Source: Eutreptiella sp. 'Long Island Sound 2002' (Eukaryota > Euglenozoa > Euglenophyceae > Eutreptiales > Eutreptiaceae). Taken from it: a stretch of DNA of 64,000 bases. The DNA lies in NCBI GenBank assembly GCA_964036045.1, contig OZ038378.1:22616441-22680440 (forward strand), in the 5' to 3' direction. Position 1 is the first letter of the stretch, and every line of letters starts with the position of its first letter. Under the pieces are notes generated by a model. It searched no databases, was not told where the DNA came from, and worked only from the letters and a program-made list of their open reading frames with translations. The position numbers and the translations under genes are program-made. Positions 38,701-50,700 of the stretch are shown piece by piece.

Positions 38701-41700
38701 GCCCCCATCAGGCCTGCACCCCCTCAGCATGCGTTCAATGAGTGTACATCCGCTCAGCGAAGGCAGAGTCTACAGTCCCTGGAATTTTCTGCAAAGACCC
38801 TGTTTTGTTTGGAGGCTTGAATGTGCCCTGCAGAGCATTCCCGTCATGGCAATGCCCTGCACAGGCATGCAGTTGTTCCGGTTGGCTGCCCCTCAAGTTG
38901 GGGTTAGGGACTCTCAATCCACGCTTTGTTGCGTGGCCCCTCGAGTTGGGGTTAGGGACTCACAATCCACGCTTTGTTGCGTGGCCTCTCGAGTTGGGGT
39001 TAGGGACTCACAATCCACGCTTCGTTGCGTGGCCCCTCGAGTTGGGGTTAGGGACTCACAATCCCCGCTTTGTTGCGTGGCCCCTCGAGTTGGGGTTAGG
39101 GATTCTCAACCCACGCTTTGTTGCGTGGCCCCTCGAGTTGGGGTTAGGGATTCTCAACCCACGCTTTGTTGAGTGGCCCCTCAAGTTGGGGTTAGGGATT
39201 CTCCATCCACTCTTTGTTGCCTGGCCCATCAAGTTGGGGTTAGGGATTCTCAATCCACGCTTTGTTACGTGGCCCCTCAAGTTGACGTCAGGGACTCACA
39301 ATCGCCGCTTTGTCGCGTGGCCCCTTTGGATTGAGGTTAGGGACTCACAATCCACGCTTTGTTGCGTGGCCCCTCGAGTTGGGGTTAGGGACTCACAATC
39401 CACGCTTTGTTGCGTGGGCCCTCGAGTTGGGGTTAGGGACTCTCAATCCACGCTTTGTTGCGTGGCCCCTCGAGTTGGGGTTAGGGACTCTCAATCCACG
39501 TTTTTTTGCGTGGCCCCTCGAGTTGGGGGTAGGGACTCACAATCCACGCTTTGTTGCGTGGCCCCTCGAGTTGGGGTTAGGGACTCACAATCCACGCTTT
39601 GTTGTGTGGCCCCTCGAGTTGGGGTTAGGGACTCACAATCCACGCTTTGTCGCGTGGCCTCTCGAGCTGGGGTTAGGGACTCACAATCCACGCTTCGTTG
39701 CGTGGCCCCTCGAGTTGGGGGTAGGGACTCACAATCCCCGCTTTGTTGCGTGGCCCCTCGAGTTGGGGTTAGGGATTCTCAACCCACGCTTTGTTGAGTG
39801 GCCCCTCAAGTTGGGGTTAGGGATTCTCCATCCACTCTTTGTTGCCTGGCCCATCAAGTTGGGGTTAGGGATTCTCAATCCACGCTTTGTTACGTGGCCC
39901 CTCAAGTTGACGTCAGGGACTCACAATCGCCGCTTTGTCGCGTGGCCCCTTTGAGTTGAGGTTAGGGACTCTCAATCCCCGCTTTGTTGCGTGGCCCCTC
40001 GAGTTGGGGTTAGGGACTCACAATCCCCGCTTTGTTGCGTGGCCTCTCGAGTTGGGGTTAGGGATTCTCAACCCACGCTTTGTTGAGTGGCCCCTCAAGT
40101 TGGGGTTAGGGATTCTCCATCCACTCTTTGTTGCCCGGCCCATCAAGTTGGGGTTAGGGATTCTCAATCCACGCTTTGTTACGTGGCCCCTCAAGTTGAC
40201 GTCAGGGACTCACAATCGCCGCTTTGTCGCGTGGCCCCTTTGAGTTGAGGTTAGGGACTCACAATCCACGCTTTGTTGCGTGGCCCCTCGAGTTGGGGTT
40301 AGGGACTCACAATCCACGCTTTGTTGCGTGGCCCCTCGAGTTGGGGTTGGGGACTCACAATCCACGCTTCGTTGTGTGGCCCCTCGAGTTGGGGTTAGGG
40401 ACTCACAATCCACGCTTTGTTGTGTGGCCCCTCGAGTTGGGGTTAGGGACTCACAATCCACGCTTTGTTGATTGGCCCCTCAAGTTGGGGTTAGGGATTC
40501 TCCATCCACTCTTTGTTGCCTGGCCCATCAAGTTGGGGTTAGGGATTCTCAATCCACGCTTTGTTACGTGGCCCCTCAAGTTGACGTCAGGGACTCACAA
40601 TCGCCGCTTTGTCGCGTGGCCCCTTTGAGTTGAGGTTAGGGACTCTCAATCCACGCTTTGTTGCGTGGCCCCTCGAGTTGGGGTTAGGGACTCACAATCA
40701 ACGCTTCGTCGCGTGGCCTCTCGAGTTGGGGTTAGGGACTCACAATCCACGCTTCGTTGCGTGGCCCCTCGAGTTGGGGTTAGGGACTCACAATCCCCGC
40801 TTTGTTGCGTGGCCCCTCGAGTTGGGGTTAGGGATTCTCAACCCACGCTTTGTTGAGTGGCCCCTCAAGTTGGGGTTAGGGATTCTCCATCCACTCTTTG
40901 TTGCCCGGCCCATCAAGTTGGGGTTAGGGATTCTCAATCCACGCTTTGTTACGTGGCCCCTCAAGTTGACGTCAGGGACTCACAATCGCCGCTTTGTCGC
41001 GTGGCCCCTTTGAGTTGAGGTTAGGGACTCACAATCCACGCTTTGTTGCGTGGCCCCTCGGGTTGGGGTTAGGGACTCACAATCCACGCTTTGTTGCGTG
41101 GCCCCTCGAGTTGGGGTTGGGGACTCACAATCCACGCTTCGTTGTGTGGCCCCTCGAGTTGGGGTTAGGGACTCACAATCCCCGCTTTGTTGCGTGGCCC
41201 CTCGAGTTGGGGTTAGGGACTCACAATCCACGCTTTGTTGTGTGGCCCCTCGAGTTGGGGTTAGGGACTCACAATCCACGCTTTGTTGATTGGCCCCTCA
41301 AGTTGGGGTTAGGGATTCTCCATCCACTCTTTGTTGCCTGGCCCATCAAGTTGGGGTTAGGGATTCTCAATCCACGCTTTGTTACGTGGCCCCTCAAGTT
41401 GACGTCAGGGACTCACAATCGCCGCTTTGTCGCGTGGCCCCTTTGAGTTGAGGTTAGGGACTCTCAATCCACGCTTTGTTGCGTGGCCCCTCGAGTTGGG
41501 GTTAGGGACTCACAATCAACGCTTCGTCGCGTGGCCTCTCGAGTTGGGGTTAGGGACTCACAATCCACGCTTCGTTGCGTGGCCCCTCGAGTTGGGGTTA
41601 GGGACTCACAATCCCCGCTTTGTTGCGTGGCCCCTCGAGTTGGGGTTAGGGATTCTCAACCCACGCTTTGTTGAGTGGCCCCTCAAGTTGGGGTTAGGGA

Positions 41701-44700
41701 TTCTCCATCCACTCTTTGTTGCCCGGCCCATCAAGTTGGGGTTAGGGATTCTCAATCCACGCTTTGTTACGTGGCCCCTCAAGTTGACGTCAGGGACTCA
41801 CAATCGCCGCTTTGTCGCGTGGCCCCTTTGAGTTGAGGTTAGGGACTCACAATCCACGCTTTGTTGCGTGGCCTCTCGAGTTGGGGTTAGGGACTCACAA
41901 TCCACGCTTTGTTGCGTGGCCCCTCGAGTTGGGGTTGGGGACTCACAATCCACGCTTCGTTGTGTGGCCCCTCAAGTTGGGGTTAGGGATTCTCAATCCA
42001 CGCTTTGTTGTGTGGCCCCTCGAGTTGGGGTTAGGGATTCTCAATCCACGCTTTGTTGCGTGGCCCCTTGAGTTGGGGTTAGGGACTCACAATCCCCGCT
42101 TTGTTGCGTGGCCCCTCGAGTTGGGGTTAGGGACTCACAATCCCCGCTTTGTTGCGTGGCCCCTCGAGTTGGGGTTGGGGACTCACAATCCACGCTTCGT
42201 TGTGTGGCCCCTCGAGTTGGGGTTAGGGACTCACAATCCCCGCTTTGTTGCGTGGCCCCTCGAGTTGGGGTTAGGGATTCTCAACCCACGCTTTGTTGAG
42301 TGGCCCCTCAAGTTGGGGTTAGGGATTCTCCATCCACTCTTTGTTGCCCGGCCCATCAAGTTGGGGTTAGGGATTCTCAATCCACGCTTTGTTACGTGGC
42401 CCCTCAAGTTGACGTCAGGGACTCACAATCGCCGCTTTGTCGCGTGGCCCCTTTGAGTTGAGGTTAGGGACTCACAATCCACGCTTTGTTGCGTGGCCTC
42501 TCGAGTTGGGGTTAGGGACTCACAATCCACGCTTTGTTGCGTGGCCCCTCGAGTTGGGGTTGGGGACTCACAATCCACGCTTCGTTGTGTGGCCCCTCAA
42601 GTTGGGGTTAGGGATTCTCAATCCACGCTTTGTTGTGTGGCCCCTCGAGTTGGGGTTAGGGATTCTCAATCCACGCTTTGTTGCGTGGCCCCTTGAGTTG
42701 GGGTTAGGGACTCACAATCCACGCTTTGTTGCGTGGCCCCTCGAGTTGGGGTTAGGGACTCACAATCCACGCTTCGTTGCGTGGCCCCTCGAGTTGGGGT
42801 TAGGGACTCACAATCCCCGCTTTGTTGCGTGGCCCCTCGAGTTGGGGTTAGGGATTCTCAACCCACGCTTTGTTGAGTGGCCCCTCAAGTTGGGGTTAGG
42901 GATTCTCCATCCACTCTTTGTTGCCCGGCCCATCAAGTTGGGGTTAGGGATTCTCAATCCACGCTTTGTTACGTGGCCCCTCAAGTTGACGTCAGGGACT
43001 CACAATCGCCGCTTTGTCGCGTGGCCCCTTTGAGTTGAGGTTAGGGACTCACAATCCACGCTTTGTTGCGTGGCCTCTCGAGTTGGGGTTAGGGACTCAC
43101 AATCCACGCTTTGTTGCGTGGCCCCTCGAGTTGGGGTTGGGGACTCACAATCCACGCTTCGTTGTGTGGCCCCTCAAGTTGGGGTTAGGGATTCTCAATC
43201 CACGCTTTGTTGTGTGGCCCCTCGAGTTGGGGTTAGGGATTCTCAATCCACGCTTTGTTGCGTGGCCCCTTGAGTTGGGGTTAGGGACTCACAATCCCCG
43301 CTTTGTTGCGTGGCCCCTCGAGTTGGGGTTAGGGACTCACAATCCCCGCTTTGTTGCGTGGCCCCTCGAGTTGGGGTTGGGGACTCACAATCCACGCTTC
43401 GTTGTGTGGCCCCTCGAGTTGGGGTTAGGGACTCACAATCCCCGCTTTGTTGCGTGGCCCCTCGAGTTGGGGTTAGGGATTCTCAACCCACGCTTTGTTG
43501 AGTGGCCCCTCAAGTTGGGGTTAGGGATTCTCCATCCACTCTTTGTTGCCCGGCCCATCAAGTTGGGGTTAGGGATTCTCAATCCACGCTTTGTTACGTG
43601 GCCCCTCAAGTTGACGTCAGGGACTCACAATCGCCGCTTTGTCGCGTGGCCCCTTTGAGTTGAGGTTAGGGACTCACAATCCACGCTTTGTTGCGTGGCC
43701 TCTCGAGTTGGGGTTAGGGACTCACAATCCACGCTTTGTTGCGTGGCCCCTCGAGTTGGGGTTGGGGACTCACAATCCACGCTTCGTTGTGTGGCCCCTC
43801 AAGTTGGGGTTAGGGATTCTCAATCCACGCTTTGTTGTGTGGCCCCTCGAGTTGGGGTTAGGGATTCTCAATCCACGCTTTGTTGCGTGGCCCCTTGAGT
43901 TGGGGTTAGGGACTCACAATCCACGCTTTGTTGCGTGGCCCCTCGAGTTGGGGTTAGGGACTCACAATCCCCGCTTTGTTGCGTGGCCCCTCGAGTTGGG
44001 GTTGGGGACTCACAATCCACGCTTCGTTGTGTGGCCCCTCAAGTTGGGGTTAGGGATTCTCAATCCACGCTTCGTTGTGTGGCCCCTCAAGTTGGGGTTA
44101 GGGACTCACAATCCACGCTTTGTTGTGTGGCCCCTCCAGTTGGGGTTCGGGAACCACAATTCACGCTTTGTTGCGTGGCCCCTTGAGTTGGGGTTAGGGA
44201 CTCACAATCCACGCTTTGTTGCGTGGCCCCTTGAGTTGGGGGTAGGGACTCTCAATCCACGCTTTGTTACGTGGCCCCTCGAGTTGGGGTTAGGGACTCA
44301 CAATCCACGCTTTGTTGCGTGGCCCCTCGGGTTGGGGTTAGGGACTCACAATCCAAGCTTCGTTGCGTGGCCCCTCGAGTTGGGGGTAGGGATTCTCAAT
44401 CCACGCTTTGTTGCATGGCCCCTCGAATTGGGGTTAGGGACGCGCAATCCGCGCTTTGTTGCGTGGCCCCTCGAGTTGGGGTTAGGGACTCACAATCCAC
44501 GTTTTTTTGCGTGGCCCCTCGAGTTGGGGTTAGGGATTCTCAATCCACGCTTTCTTGCATGGCCCCTCGAGTTGGGGTTAGAGACTCTCAATCTACTCTT
44601 TGTTGCGTGGCCCCTCGAGTTGGGGTTAAGGACTCACAATCCACGCTTTGTCGCGTGGCCCCTCGAGTTGGGGTTAGGGACTCACAATCCATGCTTTGTT

Positions 44701-47700
44701 GCGTGGCCCCTCGAGTTGGGGGTAGGGACTCTCAATCCACGCTTCGTTGCGTGGCCTTTCGAGTTGGGGTTAGGGACGCGCAACCCACGTTTTGTTGCGT
44801 GGCCCCTCAAGTTGGGGTTAGGGACTCACAATCCACGCTGTGTTGCGTGGCCCGTGGAGTTGGGGTTAGGGTAGGGGTTGCCTTGCGTGCCTCTGCCTGC
44901 ACTTTTTAGGCAAATGGTTGTAGGGGCGGCTCCCCTAATGAAATTTGAAGCAGCAAGTGGTGCCCAAACCCAAACTTGTGTGTGCCCAAACCCAAACCAA
45001 AACGAATGCACTCGCCGCAGAGCGATGGGAGTAGGCACGCATGAGAGGACTCCCTGCAGAGCGATCGGAGTAGGCACCATTTGTGGCATTTCCTTGCTCC
45101 GTACCAACAATCGCATTTGCTGTGTCTCTTTTCTACCTTCTACTTGGTTCTTTTTGGTGCCTGATGCGAGCAATCAGCACTGCGAAGGGAAAGGTCAAAG
45201 TATGGTACGGTGCTCTAGATGATCTGGTGTCGTTTTTGGCATGCTTCTATAGGACCAGCTCCAAACGAATGCGCGGGTTGTGGCGCAAAGGGGGGAAGTT
45301 TTGTTTCTCCCGTTGCACTGGTGTGCGATGGGTGGAAGCCATGTTCCATGAGTCGGATATGATTCTAGAGAATCTTCGTGCCGTTCTTTTGCACCTTCCC
45401 GAGTACATTAACAATGAGGCTGACCTGGGGCGTAGGGAGAAGGCCGAGGGCTTGTTGGATGCACTTTCGCACCCCCTTTTCAAGTTCACGGCGGCCTTTT
45501 TTTGCGATGTTTTTGCTGTGGTATGTGCCACAAGCAAGAAAATTCAAGGGACCAGGGGTGCACGAGTCGCCGCCGTCCAGGGTTTGATGAACGTGATGTG
45601 CACGCAGCTCTTGCACACCATGCGTCATGTCATTCCAGGGGGGTGGGAGGAATCGTTGGGTGTTGAGGTAGGGAGCAGCCCCATCAAGGGTAGCCGGATG
45701 AAGTGTCTTCGCCGTCCGATTGGAGATGTCCAAACACGCTTCAATGGAACTCAGTGGGGTGGTAGTGCTACAGTGGAGGATTGGGTTGAGGCAAGCTCAT
45801 CCATGTGAGAGAGTGTTTAGCTACGTGACGGCTACTGACTTTGGCCAAAGCACGGAGCACATGTGTGAGACGTTGTGGGTAAGGTGCAATGGAAAGGCAC
45901 CGGAGGATTGGGGGCCGTTTGAGGTGTTTGATGAGCTCCGGAAGACCCCTTTCCGCCCGCGGAAGCGGAAGCAAGGGCATGCGGTTGAGGTGTAAGATGG
46001 TGCTTTGCTTGGGTTTGCTGCTTTCAAGGATTTGCAAGTTTCTTTCGAAGAGGATGCTCAGGCAGAGGTTCATTTGAACATTCAAGATTTGTGGGTTGTC
46101 CCAAAGAGGGCAATGCGTCACGCCGATATTGGCGATGTGTATGGGGTTGGGTTGGAGGGTGAGGACGAAGATAGTGACGACGAGGATTTGGAGTAGCCGG
46201 GTGAAGTCGCCAGTAGTTCCTCTTCTGACCTAACCCAGCATCCGTCCCCTCTACCTCTTATAACCCTGCCGCGCAGTTGGTGTTTGCGTATGATGTGGAT
46301 GAGGCGGTGTTGAAGGCAATGGAGAGGGGCAAATTGCATGACTGGACTAAAGTTGAGTTTAAGGCCATTTGTAGGAAGCATGGTTTGAGTGTCAACGGGG
46401 GGAAGGGTGAGCTTATGGAGCTTGTCAGGGTGCACTTCCGGAGGTTGTACCAGCCGTAGAGAGTTTGTTATGAGCTGTGCCACCGGCGATGGAAAATTCA
46501 GGTGGTTGAATGTTGTGTCACTACATTTGATGGAAAACAACATTGCTCCTGTTCATGTTGAATTGTGCAGGGTGTGAGGTAGGGTTTGGATGCTATCATT
46601 GAACACATGTGGGGCTAGGATCCTATGGTTGTGTGCTTGCACAATTTTTGGGCCAGGGACTCATTGTTGAATGGTTGGGAACACCTGGGTGAAGACATGT
46701 AATGTCCGCGGGCTCTTTTGAAAAACCCATGTTCTGGAAAAACTTTTTTTTCCGTTAAGGACCGCCCTGCCCTCGGCTGCAGGTGACAAAGAGCGCACTG
46801 GACGATGAGGCAGCTGACCTCAACCGGGCAAAGAACCGCATCAGTGGGGAGATTGCACAGTGGCAGGAGGCTCGAAGGGCTATGGAGCAGACGCGATACG
46901 ACTTGGAGGATGAAATTGCGCAGCTGAACGGGGATCGGCGAGAGCTTGCGGCCAAGCAGGTGGATGCATACAGGAGACAGGAGCAGCTGACGAACACCAT
47001 GAGAATGCTGGACATAGAGCAGCGGGAACTGGACCAAGACAAGGCCGGATGGTCCAAGAAGAAGTCAATACAGGTGTTGGAGGCTTGGGTGACTGCTGCT
47101 GGGCCGTTTGTAAAACGGGGAACAGAGTCCAAGGCTCAGGGCCAGAAGCGCAATCGGAAACGAGCCCTCCACATGGGCCACGGCCTTGATGCACAAGAGG
47201 GACTTTTGTGCTGGAAAAATGGTCACGCGGGACATCTTCTCTTACCTTGCGGCGCCCCGTTTGGGGAATTGCCCTGCAACAGGGCCATTGGGGGGGGGGG
47301 TAGATATACGAAGGGTCTTAGCATAGATGATACCGGGATTTGCCATTTTTCCATCTTGAATTGGTGAGCTATCCCTCTGAACCCTCTTCCTTTCAGAAAT
47401 GGTGCACGGTGCACTGTGCACATCGCACACCTGCATGTTGCAGACTGCGTATTTGAGCGAAGCGCACTACGCCACCACGCACACTGCACGCCGTGCACCC
47501 AGCACCGCACCGTCTGCACATGGTGCACTCGGTGCATTGCACATTGTGTGTCCTGCACATGACGCATCGCACACTGCACATTATGCGCACCGCTTACATT
47601 GCGCGGTCTGCACGCCGCACACATGGTCGCCGGAACATTGTCCGTGAAATCTTGTGGGAAGCGATGCGCGAACCTTAAAGGAACACGGTCCACAGCTCAA

Positions 47701-50700
47701 GGCCTCCGAGAGGGGGGGGGGTGATCCTGCTTGATGGCCTGCAGCACCCTCAGGCAGCTCTTGTTCTGACTATGATTCGGAGTAAGGTGCATAGCGCTGC
47801 TTGTGTATGGGATACCATTGAGATTTGTCCTGTGACACTTGACTGCATGTCTCACACAGCTTTTGCCATTACACAACCATCAGGAATCTCCTGTGCCCAA
47901 AAAGCGTGATTCGCAGGAGGGTCAATATATCGGCCCTGCCCAGCCTGGGATAAGTGGACAGGCATTGCTTAGCGGCAAAGGTGGCCAAAAAACAAGTTTG
48001 TGTACCTAAGATCGACCTCCAATTTCCGGCCACTTGAATGAATTTGGTTTTCTTCTGTGGATTTTTTCTGATGCGGCTCGGTCGGTCGGTCGATTTGGCC
48101 CCAAATGACCCCTCCTGCCCCGGAGTACCTGAGCAGTGGCCTGTCAGTGGCTTCTGTGGTATCTTGCCCATCCTCTGTGATTGAGGCTGAAAAGGCCCCA
48201 GCATTACAAAGGGCCGAATGCCAATTGTTTCAATTTTAGTGAAGGAGCCAAGTTTGGTCTGACCCCTTGGGAACGCTAATCCTGCGGTCCTGGAGTTCTC
48301 ATGAATTGCTCTCAGGTCTCTCCCACGCGATATGAAAGCGAGACGCATGCTTTGCATGATTGGAATATGCTGCAGAAGAGGTATGTGAACCCTGCATGTA
48401 TTTTGACGGACTGCACATCATGTGGCAGGCACGGGGTATGGAGCATGGCCGATGTGACTGTAGGTGCCCCCTGCCCCCGCCCGAACTGTGTACCAGATCC
48501 ATTTCAATCAAATGTGTATGAATACAGAATGCAGATGCTTGTGGGTTTGTTGTTGTGCGCGTGGATACACTCATGCATATGGGCCCATATATGTGTGCAT
48601 GCGGATACGCATACACATACATATGCATACACACCTGCACTGTATGTACCTGTAGTGTGCTTGTGCATGTGTGTTTATGTATGTGGGTGTGCATGTATAT
48701 CATCTGTGTGATCAGCATGCACTCACAATCACACCCATGCATGCCACCCACGGCCGCCCAGGGGCGCATAACCGCACCGTACCGTGGTGGGGGGGGGTGG
48801 TTACCAGGGCAGGAAATCTGGGCTAACATGCATCCTGGGGGCCGTCTTTGCCGCGAGGTAGCGTGCCCCACGCCCCCACTGACCACCATGGGGCACCCGC
48901 GATGGGGCAGGGCATGCTCCACCAGGGGATGGCGGTTTGTCAGGTGTTGCCGGGTTGCCTGCAACCCTGTCCTTCTGTGGACATGTTGCTTCTCACCCTC
49001 CACGCCTACCTCTCTCCCACAGGTTGGCAGTGGAGCCGTTGACAAGGCCTGTTGCGCCTTCTCAACATGGTGGGGTTTGGGGGGTAAGGGTCCTTCGGCA
49101 GGGACATGGTTTTGCTGTGGTTGCCTCCGCATCCTGGGGGCATGGGGGCCGCAAGAAGTGGTCTACAGAGGCCTTGAAAGGAGACAGCCAACACGACACA
49201 GGCCCCACTGCCACGGCGTGTTTTGGGTGGGGGGGATGGAGAGGAACACGAAAATTGTGATGGTGGTGGGGATTGCAATGAATCATGGATTTTGTTTCCA
49301 GTCTCTGCCTGCCTTGGTCGATCAATGTAATGAGGATTTAGGCTATGAGATCATAAGGGAGTCGGTCCATCGCACGAGATGGTTAGGCGCCGTCTCCCCT
49401 AGCCCTGCCTCTGCCTTCAGTTGTCGGAACGGAATGGAATTGGTAGTTGTTGTGATTGTTTGGAATGACATTTGGAATGATATTCTGAATGATATTTGAA
49501 TTACAATTCTGTAGGATCGACAGTCTGGATTCAATGGAGGGAAATTAAGGTGGAATTTCGAGTCATGTCCCAACTCCCCTTGTATGTTTAGTACTCCACA
49601 TATCTCTGTGGGACGGTAGGGAAGGTGCCAACATGGAGCGTTTTCCGGGATCAGTGTCATTGTTACCTCATTGGTGCCCACTACATGTACCATAGGGGCG
49701 GGGGTATGTGGGGTATATTCGGAAAGCCCTCGAAAAGGGCTATTTGGAACACCCTAGGTGTGCATGTTGTACTAACGGTATGTTTGAGATTTCTGTCCTT
49801 TTTGGATTTTACCTGTGTTGTTTGCTCCCAATTTTGTCAACAGGCAGTCACCATGTCCATGCACAAATTCTCGCCACGTGCTGTTGCATCCCCAGATGCA
49901 CCGCAAAAGCCTTTGGTTCGCAAAAGAGCACGCTCCGGGGGGTGAAAAGTGGGTGCAGATTAGTGGCATGGCCACCCCAGCACCGCAAAAAGGCCTGGTA
50001 CATGCGGATCACAGCAACTTGCATGCGACCACTAGGAACACCAGATTCTATCCGCTTCCGAGGTCCCTGCTTTTGCACCACAGTTTTTGGATATACCCCC
50101 CCCCCCTACCCATACATTTCTGAAACGGCCTTTTCGCACAAATTTCAAAAAGCATACACCCCCCCTCCCCCGAGATAACGACATTTTGGTGCATTGGACC
50201 AAAAGTTGAGAAAACCCTGCCGAAATGCGAATTTGCTCCATGTTGGCACCTTCTGGATGTCCCAAAAAGGTATTGAAATTCAAGTACTGCACTCCCCGGC
50301 TGACCTCTCGCCACACACATGTCACCATAGTGCTCATCCTACGACAAAATCATGTGTCGTATTTTTTCCCGCGCGGGGATCACGGATCCCGTGTAAAACA
50401 CACCGTAAAACACACCGTCAGATTCCACGGTGTTTTGACCCGGTGTTTGCTTCAGACGACCCATCAAGGGTGCCCGTAATTTTACCCGCAGCTAGTGTAG
50501 GCTGCCCCTGCATGGACGACCCGTCAAAGGTGCCCGTAATTTTACCCGCGGCTCGTGTAGGCTTTGCCTTCCTGAAAAGGAGAAGGGTTGGTGTTCGCGT
50601 CGGCAGAGTGCCCCGCTCAAGCAGACGTAGATGTCCTCGTGGATGTCATGCAGGACTACGAGTGGCGGATGCTAGCGGGGGGCAAACCGCGTTTCCAGGC

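Larger units (their letters stand above)
47074..50590. other. Intron 16, left part
   Basis: No supported gene. At 47,395-47,640 a degenerate TGCAC/GTGCA repeat region reads as Cys/His-rich peptides on both strands. At 48,590-48,700 there is an ATACGCATAC/TATGTGTG microsatellite, followed by a segment shared with 58.4 kb. Confidence 0.5.

Noticed and set aside
38742-44909. Series of long open frames (up to 411 codons) of 16-residue repeats as a repeat-protein gene
   Set aside because: The frames are a by-product of a 48-bp satellite; each higher-order block shifts the frame by one base, and overlapping open frames occur in other registers on both strands.
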